DNA of 36,169 bases from Oscillospiraceae bacterium (GCA_031262245.1 JAISIJ010000166.1:1-36169); one strand, 5' to 3'. Positions 9,638 to 17,189 are shown, counted from the first letter of the stretch. Program-made: numbers and translations. The notes: a model not told the origin generated them from the letters alone.

Positions 9638-10327
9638 CTAATTTGCAGACCTCTGGTCGATTATTTGAGCGGGTTTACCCTTTAATTGAGTACCCTTAAC
9701 TGCATTTATAACACAGACAAGACTTCCGTTGGGACCGGGAACGGCACCTTTGATTGCGATAAGATTGTTTTCAACGTCAATCTTAACAATCTCAAGATTT
9801 TGAACCGTAACTGTTTCAGCACCCATATGACCCGGCATAGTTTTGCCTTTATAAATTCTTGAAGGTGATGAACAAGCTCCCATTGAACCGGCGTGACGGT
9901 GAACAGGACCGGAACCGTGAGTTTCTTTAATTCTGTGATTGTTAAAGCGTTTGATAGTGCCTTGGAAACCTTTACCTTTGCTTGTTCCGCTGACATCTAC
10001 AATATCACCTACCGTAAAAACATCTGCTTTCAAGACTTTACCCAATTCATATTCGGAAAAATTAGCGAATTTGAATTCTTTAAGGTGTTTCTTATTGGCA
10101 ACATCTGCTTTTGCAAAATGACCCGCTTGAGGTTTGTTAACGTGTTTGGGAGTAACATCTCCGTAACCCAACTGAACAGCCTCATAACCGTCATTCTCTT
10201 TTGTTTTGATTTGTGAAACAACACAGGGACCTACTTCAACAACGGTAACGGGTATTTGCTTACCGCTTGTGTCAAAAAGTTGTGTCATTCCGACCTTTTT
10301 GCCGAGTAATCCTTTTGTTAATGCCAT
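9638..10327 (-). CDS. rplC: 50S ribosomal protein L3
   Basis: LLGKKVGMTQLFDTSGKQIPVTVVEVGPCVV...GSGPVHRHAGSMGACSSPSRIYKGKTMPGHMG. Confidence 0.97.
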   Translation of the reverse strand: MALTKGLLGKKVGMTQLFDTSGKQIPVTVVEVGPCVVSQIKTKENDGYEAVQLGYGDVTPKHVNKPQAGHFAKADVANKKHLKEFKFANFSEYELGKVLKADVFTVGDIVDVSGTSKGKGFQGTIKRFNNHRIKETHGSGPVHRHAGSMGACSSPSRIYKGKTMPGHMGAETVTVQNLEIVKIDVENNLIAIKGAVPGPNGSLVCVINAVKGTQLKGKPAQIIDQRSAN

Positions 10328-10547
10328 ACTCTTTCGGTGCGAAAAATCGCACTTCCTCCTCTCGTCATTGGTTGATTTTCATCAACATAACACAGTCATA
10401 GGTCAATAGTATAAACTACTGACGTAACATTTTTTATTCTCTCTTTGCTTTAGGGTAATACTTCTCTCGAAGTTCTCTACTTGTGGTAAATGTCGGCAAC
10501 TTAGCTGACATTACCCTTGTTATACCCTTTAGTGTCAGAGCGATATA
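10328..10547 (-). promoter_or_regulatory. Structured 220-nt spacer/leader upstream of rplC
   Basis: Hairpins on the transcribed strand: GTTGAT-GAAA-ATCAAC (10371-10386), GTGCGA-TTTT-TCGCAC (10337-10352), ACTTC-GAGA-GAAGT; alternative pairings of AGGGTAATGTC. Confidence 0.55.
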
Positions 10548-10859
10548 CTATTTAACTTCCATACTGATTTCAACGCCTGCAATAATATCAAGGTCTTTAA
10601 GTGCGGACATTGTTTTTTCTGTAGGACGGATAACGTCTATTAAGCGTTTGTGTGTACGCAATTCAAATTGCTCACGGCTGTCTTTATATTTGTGAACAGC
10701 ACGGAGAATTGTTATAATCTCTTTTTCTGTAGGGAGCGGAATAGGACCGCTTACTTTTGCACCGCTGCGAATAGCTGTTTCAACTATCTTCTTTGCTGCG
10801 GTATCTACAATTGCGTGTTCGTAACCTTTGATTTTGATTCTGATTTTTTCGGTAGCCAT
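10548..10859 (-). CDS. rpsJ: 30S ribosomal protein S10
   Basis: [72 protein letters not shown]. Confidence 0.98.
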   Translation of the reverse strand: MATEKIRIKIKGYEHAIVDTAAKKIVETAIRSGAKVSGPIPLPTEKEIITILRAVHKYKDSREQFELRTHKRLIDVIRPTEKTMSALKDLDIIAGVEISMEVK

Positions 10860-11115
10860 TTATTTCTCCTTATAACTCTTTTATGTTTACAACTTGCCGT
10901 GTGTTTCATAAACACAACACTTGCAAACATTTCAGCCTGCACCTCAAAGGGTACAGAATTTTTTAATTGTAATTTATTAAAATCATCGTGCAATGTTTTT
11001 AATAAATCAACAATCTCAGCGTAATTTACCTTATCCCAAGGCGAATAAGCAATTTTACGCAAGATTATGGGGATTTCACCGTATATCCGGAGATAATCCG
11101 CCAAAATGCCTTGCT

Positions 11116-11144
11116 ATTATATCACAAAAAAAGTCGGTGTTCAA
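11116..11144 (-). promoter_or_regulatory. Putative sigmaA promoter of the S10 operon
   Basis: Minus strand TTGAAC (11144-11139), 17-nt spacer, TATAAT (11121-11116). Confidence 0.75.
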
Positions 11145-11226
11145 ACAATCCGCTAAAAAGTCAGAGAAAAGTTTGTAGAAAAAATTAAAGGTTTTTTGGT
11201 TATATTGCACAAAAATAGAAAAATAC

Positions 11227-11255
11227 TTGACAACATTAGCACTTAAAATTATAAT
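11227..11255 (+). promoter_or_regulatory. sigmaA promoter of htpG
   Basis: TTGACA (11227-11232), 17-nt spacer, TATAAT (11250-11255). Confidence 0.85.
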
Positions 11256-11258
11256 ATG

Positions 11259-11285
11259 TTAGCAGTCAAATCGATTGAGTGCTAA
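11259..11285 (+). promoter_or_regulatory. CIRCE element (HrcA operator)
   Basis: TTAGCAGTC-N9-GAGTGCTAA, one mismatch to TTAGCACTC-N9-GAGTGCTAA; extra left half-site TTAGCACTT at 11236-11244 between -35 and -10. Confidence 0.85.
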
Positions 11286-11329
11286 TTGAAATAAATAAAA
11301 AAACACTTATATAATAGTAGGAGGTCAAA

Positions 11330-13267
11330 ATGGCAAAGAAAGAATTTAAAGCCGAGAGTAAACGCTTGCTGGATTTAATGGTAAACTCTATTTACACCCA
11401 TAAAGAAATATTTTTAAGGGAATTAATCTCTAATGCAAGTGACGCAGTAGACAAACTGTATTTTAAATCTTTAACCGAGAATATCGGGAAAAACAGAAAC
11501 GATTTTTATATCAATATCTCACCTGACAAACAGAATAGAACGCTTACAATTTCCGATAACGGTATCGGTATGACTAAAGAGGATTTAGAAAATAATTTAG
11601 GTATTATTGCGAACAGCGGTTCTTTTAATTTTAAATCCGAGAATAAGTCTGACGATATTAATATTATCGGTCAATTCGGTGTTGGTTTTTATTCTGCTTT
11701 TATGATTGCAAAAGAAGTTATTGTTAAGTCAAAAGCATACGGTGAAGAACAGGCTTATGAATGGAAGTCAGAGGGTTCTGACGGATATACTATAGAAGAA
11801 TGTTCAAAAGACAGCAACGGAACGGAAATCACCCTTGTTTTTAAAGAAGATACAGAGGACGAGAAATATTCAGACTATCTTGAGGGCTGGCGTTTGCAGA
11901 ATTTGATTAGGAAATACAGCGATTATATCCGCTATCCCATTCAATTGCCTGTTACCGAGAATGTTCCTATTGAAAAAGCAGAACACGTTCACGAGGACGG
12001 TACTCCTTGCGACCACGACCACGGCGAGGATAATGCACCTCAATATGAAGAAGTTACAACTATTAAAACTATTAACTCAATGGTACCGCTTTGGAAAAAG
12101 AATAAGAATGAATTGACTGACGAAGAGTATAATCAGTTTTATAAAGATAAATTTAATGAATATACCGACCCGCTTGTGAGAACTCACGTTAAAAACGAGG
12201 GTACTGTAACTTATGACGCATTGCTTTTTATTCCCTCAAAAGCTCCCTTTAATTATTATTCAAAAGATTATGAAAAAGGCTTGCAACTTTATTCAAACGG
12301 TGTTATGATTATGCAGAAATGCAAAGACCTTTTACCCGATTATTTCGCTTTTGTAAAAGGACTTGTTGACAGTGAAGATTTTTCACTTAATATTTCAAGA
12401 GAAATTTTACAGCACGACCACCAATTAAAACTTATTGCAAAGAATATCGAAAAAACAATCAAGAACGAGTTAGTAAAACTCTTAAAAAATGACAGAGAGA
12501 AATACGAAGGATTTTTCAAAGAATTCGGAACTCCCGTTAAATACGGTATCTATGAGAGTTTCGGTGCTAATGCCGATAATCTCAAAGATTTACTGATATT
12601 CTATTCTTCAAGCGAGAAAAAACTTGTTACCCTTGCGGAATATAAAGAGAGAATGAAACCCGAGCAGGAATTTATCTACTATGCTGTGGGTAAAACAACA
12701 GAGGGTATTGATATTTCCCCGAAAACAGAGGCTGTTAAAGCAAAGGGTTATGAATTACTCTACTTTACGGAAGATGTTGACGAGTTTGCAATAAAAATGT
12801 TGCGTGAATATGACGGCAAACAATTTAAATCTGTTTCAAGCGGCGACTTAAAACTTGAAACAGAAGAAGAAAAGAAAGCTGCAGAAGAAAAATCCAAAGA
12901 ATATCAACCCCTCTTTGACGAAATGCAAAAACACCTTGCCGGCAAAGTTTCCGCAGTACGTTTGTCAACACGTCTTAAAGACCACCCTGTATGTCTTTCA
13001 AGTGAGGGTGAAGTGTCTGTTGAAATGCAGGAGATTTTAAAACAAATGCCCGGTTCGGATGTTGCAAAGAGTATGCAGTCTGCACCGATACTTGAAATAA
13101 ACGGTGACCACCCTATTTTTGCAAAACTGCAAAATTTCTTTGAAAATGACAAAGAAACATTAGGGGATTATGCAGATATTCTCTTAGGTCAAGCTAAACT
13201 TGCAGAGGGTTTTGCTTTAGAAAATCCCGCAGAGTTTGCAGATAAAATTACTAAGTTGCTTAGCTAA
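11330..13267 (+). CDS. htpG: Molecular chaperone HtpG (Hsp90)
   Basis: ELISNASDAVDKL, ISDNGIGMT, IGQFGVGFYSAFMIA; RBS aggagg. Confidence 0.97.
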   Translation: MAKKEFKAESKRLLDLMVNSIYTHKEIFLRELISNASDAVDKLYFKSLTENIGKNRNDFYINISPDKQNRTLTISDNGIGMTKEDLENNLGIIANSGSFNFKSENKSDDINIIGQFGVGFYSAFMIAKEVIVKSKAYGEEQAYEWKSEGSDGYTIEECSKDSNGTEITLVFKEDTEDEKYSDYLEGWRLQNLIRKYSDYIRYPIQLPVTENVPIEKAEHVHEDGTPCDHDHGEDNAPQYEEVTTIKTINSMVPLWKKNKNELTDEEYNQFYKDKFNEYTDPLVRTHVKNEGTVTYDALLFIPSKAPFNYYSKDYEKGLQLYSNGVMIMQKCKDLLPDYFAFVKGLVDSEDFSLNISREILQHDHQLKLIAKNIEKTIKNELVKLLKNDREKYEGFFKEFGTPVKYGIYESFGANADNLKDLLIFYSSSEKKLVTLAEYKERMKPEQEFIYYAVGKTTEGIDISPKTEAVKAKGYELLYFTEDVDEFAIKMLREYDGKQFKSVSSGDLKLETEEEKKAAEEKSKEYQPLFDEMQKHLAGKVSAVRLSTRLKDHPVCLSSEGEVSVEMQEILKQMPGSDVAKSMQSAPILEINGDHPIFAKLQNFFENDKETLGDYADILLGQAKLAEGFALENPAEFADKITKLLS

Positions 13268-13378
13268 GAGTGCGTATTTTTAAAATCCTATTTAAGTTAA
13301 AGCTGTTATTTAGTTAAGGTTGTATAAAAACTTAGAGAATAATAGATAAGTAACGATAATAGAGAAGTAAAAAAGTAA

Positions 13379-13969
13379 ATGAAAGAATTTTTTAAACAGA
13401 GCGGTATTGAGATTGATAATCTAAAAATTGAGAAACTCAGAGCATATTCTGAGTTTCTCAAAGACTATAATAAAAAGGTAAATCTTACTCGTATTACGGA
13501 AGATAATGATATTATTATAAAGCATTTTATTGACAGCGTTATTGTGCTTAATTATATTGATATTCCCCAAGGTGCTAAACTCGTTGACGTTGGAACGGGA
13601 GCGGGTTTTCCCGGAGTGCCTTTGAAAATTTTCCGACCTGATATTGAAATTACACTTGTTGACAGCCTTAATAAGCGGATTGTTTTTTTGGAACAATTGC
13701 TTAAGTTGTTGGAGATTGAGGGTGACTGTGTTCATTCAAGAGGTGAGGATTTATCAAAAAACAGCGAATACAGCGGTCAATTTGATATTGCAACCGCAAG
13801 GGCAGTTGCAAAAATCCCCGATTTAAAAAAATATACTATGGGCTTCCTTAAAACAGGGGGGCGACTTTTGGCATATAAGGACTTAAAAGAGGAAATAACA
13901 GAGGGTAACAGTTATATCTACAAATTACCCAACGGAGATGACCGACGGCTTATCGAAATTACGAAGTAG
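13379..13969 (+). CDS. rsmG: 16S rRNA (guanine527-N7)-methyltransferase RsmG, short C-terminus
   Basis: HFIDSVIVL, LVDVGTGAGFPGVPLKI, SRGEDLS, FDIATARAVA. Confidence 0.9.
   Translation: MKEFFKQSGIEIDNLKIEKLRAYSEFLKDYNKKVNLTRITEDNDIIIKHFIDSVIVLNYIDIPQGAKLVDVGTGAGFPGVPLKIFRPDIEITLVDSLNKRIVFLEQLLKLLEIEGDCVHSRGEDLSKNSEYSGQFDIATARAVAKIPDLKKYTMGFLKTGGRLLAYKDLKEEITEGNSYIYKLPNGDDRRLIEITK
13428..13461. repeat. Perfect 14-bp inverted repeat with 6-nt loop inside rsmG
   Basis: TTGAGAAACTCAGA-gcatat-TCTGAGTTTCTCAA. Confidence 0.97.
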
Positions 13970-13985
13970 AAAGTGTGTGTAAAAA

Positions 13986-15254
13986 ATGGCAGTAATAACA
14001 TATAAATGTCCCTCTTGCGGTGGGGAAGTTACATATAATCCACCTGAAAAAGGATTTGATTGTGAATATTGTGACAGTTTTTTCTATGAAAAAGATATTG
14101 AAAACTACTGGAAACACAATGAGGAAACCGACCTCTCAAAAGACGTTAATGCGGCTTACAGCGTTAACGAATTAGAGGAATTGGAAAAATATAATTCACA
14201 AATAAATCTTTATACCTGTTCGGGTTGCGGTGCGGAGATTACCGCTGACGATACAACTTCCGCAACCTCTTGCTGTTACTGTCATTGCCCTGTTATTTTA
14301 ACAGGCAGACTTGCCGGTAAATATAAACCCGACAAAATGATTGCTTTTAATTACGACAAAAATCAAGCTGTTGAAATTTTTAACAACTGGATAAAAAAGC
14401 GTTGGTTTGTTCCGAAAGATTTTAAAACAAGCTCCGGGGATATAACCGGAATTTATGTACCTTATTGGCTTGCGGATTGTAATACCGAAAGTTCTATGAA
14501 TGCGTTGGGACTTAAAACACGTTCTTGGCGAAAGGGAAATTATCTTGTCACCGAAACAAAAGAATATGATGTTGAAAGAGAAGCAAAATTATATTTTGAA
14601 GATGTGCCTATTGATGCCGCACAAAAGATAGACAATGAATTACTCGGGGCAATTGAACCTTATAACTACAGCGAATTTAAACCCTTTTCAATGGCATATC
14701 TAAGCGGATTTCTTTCAAATAAATTTGATATTACACAACAGGATGTAATGAAAGATATTACAAAAAGAGTAGAAGATTCCAGCAAAGAATATCTGCGTTC
14801 GACTATGAGAGATTATTCAAGTGTAAAAATTTCTGCTGCAATTTGTGATATAAAAAAGTCTAATTTTGAATATGCCTTGCTCCCTGTTTGGTTTTTAAAT
14901 TATAAATATAACGATAAAGATTATGAAATTGTTGTAAACGGACAAACAGGCAAACTTGCAGGCACACCGCCTTTATCAATCAAACGTCTGTTAACGGGTG
15001 CTTTGTTATTAATAGTCGGAATGTCTATCTTTGGTTCTATTGCAGGCACTATTTTGAGTTTGGGTCAAGGTGTCGGCGGCGGAGGTTTCTTTTTCGGTTT
15101 CATTGCGGCAATGGTTATGATTGTGAATTCAAAATTCAGTTACAAATTTAAAAAGCAAATATCCGGCACAAACTATCTCAAAAACTCCGACCTAACCTTA
15201 GAAAAAGATATACATCTTCGTACCTACCAAACTCGTGAAAAAGTTAACGATTAG
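13986..15254 (+). CDS. Zinc-ribbon (TFIIB-type-like) membrane protein, uncharacterised
   Basis: CPSCGGEVTYNPPEKGFDCEYCDSFF; CSGCGAEITADDTTSATSCCYCHCPVIL; C-terminal hydrophobic segments. Confidence 0.8.
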   Translation: MAVITYKCPSCGGEVTYNPPEKGFDCEYCDSFFYEKDIENYWKHNEETDLSKDVNAAYSVNELEELEKYNSQINLYTCSGCGAEITADDTTSATSCCYCHCPVILTGRLAGKYKPDKMIAFNYDKNQAVEIFNNWIKKRWFVPKDFKTSSGDITGIYVPYWLADCNTESSMNALGLKTRSWRKGNYLVTETKEYDVEREAKLYFEDVPIDAAQKIDNELLGAIEPYNYSEFKPFSMAYLSGFLSNKFDITQQDVMKDITKRVEDSSKEYLRSTMRDYSSVKISAAICDIKKSNFEYALLPVWFLNYKYNDKDYEIVVNGQTGKLAGTPPLSIKRLLTGALLLIVGMSIFGSIAGTILSLGQGVGGGGFFFGFIAAMVMIVNSKFSYKFKKQISGTNYLKNSDLTLEKDIHLRTYQTREKVND

Positions 15255-15260
15255 TTCTGT

Positions 15261-15443
15261 TTTTCTCTTAGTTCCTGTGTGGGTCTGCTCTCGAAGTTCC
15301 GTAGTTCTTTTCATAGTTGGCACTTCAGTTGACGTGGTTTAACTGTATATGAAAAATTCCGCCGTGCACGGCGGAATTTTTTTAGCTTACTGGGATAGAT
15401 ATTTGTTATTTTGAGCGATAGTCGGAGTTTTTAAAAGAATTTT
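15261..15443 (+). repeat. Dispersed intergenic element, copy A, with terminator hairpin at 15352-15381
   Basis: Shares ctctcgaagttccgtagttcttttcatagttggcac...tggtttaactgtatat and the post-hairpin agcttactg...gatatttgttatttt with copies B and C; hairpin AAAAATTCCGCCGTG/CACGGCGGAATTTTT. Confidence 0.85.
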
Positions 15444-15449
15444 TGATAA

Positions 15450-15600
15450 ACCCTAAAATTTCCGTTCACGATAACAAATATCTAACACAGTTACGCAAGA
15501 AAAAAAGCACCCGAACAGGGTGCTTTTTTATATACAGTCAAACCAAAGCCTAAAAACTGCAACTGTGAAAAGAAATACGGAACTTCGAGAGTTGCTATTT
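15450..15600 (-). repeat. Dispersed intergenic element, copy B (inverted), with terminator hairpin at 15501-15529
   Basis: Reverse complement ctctcgaagttccgtatttcttttcacagttgcag...ggctttggtttgactgtatata-hairpin-...taactgtgttagatatttgttat; hairpin AAAAAAGCACCC/GGGTGCTTTTTT. Confidence 0.85.
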
Positions 15601-15649
15601 CCTAAAATGAACAGAAAGGTATATAAATCTAAAACTATCAGAAAAGTAA

Positions 15650-15678
15650 AACTAAACGTTTTATAAAAACGTTTAGTT
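15650..15678. repeat. 13-bp palindrome with 3-nt loop, upstream of the promoter of the Cys-rich orphan gene
   Basis: AACTAAACGTTTT-ATA-AAAACGTTTAGTT. Confidence 0.95.
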
Positions 15679-15710
15679 AAGACAAAAGTAACGAAGTTTT
15701 GCAATTGGTA

Positions 15711-15739
15711 TTGACGTAAATTCAGATAAGATATATACT
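15711..15739 (+). promoter_or_regulatory. Putative sigmaA promoter
   Basis: TTGACG, 17-nt spacer, TATACT. Confidence 0.7.
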
Positions 15740-15782
15740 GTGTGTATAGAAAATTAATAAAATGTTTACAAAGGAGGCAGTT

Positions 15783-16049
15783 ATGGGACTATTCGGAAGC
15801 GGTGGCGGTAGCCAGATTGCAACTCCTTGGGGGAGTGCAGCAATTACTACAACACCTAAAAATGATGATGGGGTTGTAAAAGGGAAACTGAGTTTTTGCG
15901 GAAAGAATATTGTCGGAACTTCTCCTTGTAAAGTCTGTGACAAATATCACAATAAAAAATGTAAAGAATGGGGCACATATACTTGCTGGTATGGGCGAGA
16001 AGGAGCAGGAAAACCGGCAAAATTACTGGCAACAAGGACAGCGGACTGA
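15783..16049 (+). CDS. Small Cys-rich hypothetical protein (88 aa)
   Basis: AAAGGAGG RBS before ATG at 15783; MGLFGSGGGSQIATPWGSAAITTTPKNDDGVVKGKLSFCGKNIVGTSPCKVCDKYHNKKCKEWGTYTCWYGREGAGKPAKLLATRTAD. Confidence 0.8.
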   Translation: MGLFGSGGGSQIATPWGSAAITTTPKNDDGVVKGKLSFCGKNIVGTSPCKVCDKYHNKKCKEWGTYTCWYGREGAGKPAKLLATRTAD

Positions 16050-16060
16050 AGTCCGCTGTC
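16037..16060. terminator. Terminator-like hairpin enclosing the stop codon of the Cys-rich ORF
   Basis: GACAGCGGAC-TGAA-GTCCGCTGTC; TGA stop (16047-16049) is in the loop. Confidence 0.7.
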
Positions 16061-16084
16061 TTCAAATATTTTACTTGTTAAAGG

Positions 16085-16726
16085 TTAATTACTCGGTGCG
16101 GGCAAAGTCATTGTTTCGGAATATTCAACACCTAAGCCATATGCTCCCGAATGTTCTTTGACAATCGCCATAACTTGATTATAGGTTTCTTTATTTGCCC
16201 AGTCACGTTGCCATTCAAGCATAACCTGTTGCCAAGTTACGGGTTTAACACCGGCTTGAACCATTCGCATAACAGCCATATCGTGGGCTTCTTTTGTTGC
16301 GCCGCCGCAAGCATCGGTTGCGACAAAGACATTATAACCGTCACCGGTTGCACAAAGTGCCGGAAAAGTTGCACAGGCTTCTGTCCAAAGCCCGGCAATA
16401 ACAAGATTTTTTCTTGCAAGATTATCAACGGCATTTCTGACATTTGTGTCTTCCCAAGCATTGATTGCAGTTCTGTCAATGGGAACAATATCAGGACAGA
16501 CATTTTGCAGTTTGGAATACATATATCCCGAAAAAGTTGAAGCCTCAACGGTAGTTAAAATACAGGGTACACCGAAAGCCTGACAAGCCTTTGCAAGCCC
16601 CACCACATTGTTCATAATTTCAGAGCGTGGGTGACTTTCAACCCCGAAGAACATTTGCGGTTGCTCGTCGATAATCAATACCGTTGTTTCGCTTGGGTCA
16701 AGCAGATAATTAGAATAATTTCTCAT
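16085..16726 (-). CDS. Isochorismatase-family (YcaC-like) cysteine hydrolase
   Basis: TVLIIDEQPQMFF, NLVIAGLWTEACATFPALCATGDGYNVFVATDACGG. Confidence 0.88.
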   Translation of the reverse strand: MRNYSNYLLDPSETTVLIIDEQPQMFFGVESHPRSEIMNNVVGLAKACQAFGVPCILTTVEASTFSGYMYSKLQNVCPDIVPIDRTAINAWEDTNVRNAVDNLARKNLVIAGLWTEACATFPALCATGDGYNVFVATDACGGATKEAHDMAVMRMVQAGVKPVTWQQVMLEWQRDWANKETYNQVMAIVKEHSGAYGLGVEYSETMTLPAPSN

Positions 16727-16784
16727 TTTTACCTCCGATTGTTTTAATTAACAATAGTATTGACAAAAATTAAGAGATTATACA

Positions 16785-16814
16785 AAAAAAGAGTAACAAA
16801 AGTTACTCTTTTTT
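16785..16814. terminator. Intrinsic terminator downstream of hup (bidirectional-looking)
   Basis: AAAAAAGAGTAAC-aaaa-GTTACTCTTTTTT. Confidence 0.85.
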
Positions 16815-16836
16815 CTATAGTTTTTTGCAAGAAAAA

Positions 16837-17112
16837 TTAATCTTTAACAGCTTCTTTTAAAGCAGAACCTGCTTTAAAAACGGGTGCTTTTGTTGCAGCG
16901 ATTGTAATAACTTCGCCTGAACGAGGGTCTCTGCCGTTTCTCTCAGCACGTTCACGCACTTCAAAAGAACCGAAACCAACAATTTGTACTTTATCACCTT
17001 CAGCAAGAGCTTGAGTGATTGTGTCAAAAACTGCACCGACAACAGTAGTTGCCTGAGTTTTTTTGATTGATGCAGATTCAGCAACTGATGCAATTAAATC
17101 TGACTTTGTCAT
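16837..17112 (-). CDS. hup: HU family DNA-binding protein
   Basis: [45 protein letters not shown]. Confidence 0.97.
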   Translation of the reverse strand: MTKSDLIASVAESASIKKTQATTVVGAVFDTITQALAEGDKVQIVGFGSFEVRERAERNGRDPRSGEVITIAATKAPVFKAGSALKEAVKD

Positions 17113-17189
17113 AGGTAATTACCTCCATAAATATATCCGCTTTCGCGGCAAGCGGTTTTCCGCTTTTTAACATAATAAATTTTTTGGGG

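Noticed and set aside
15722-15943. Minus-strand ORF antisense to the Cys-rich orphan
   Set aside because: No RBS, and the plus-strand frame has promoter, RBS and terminator.
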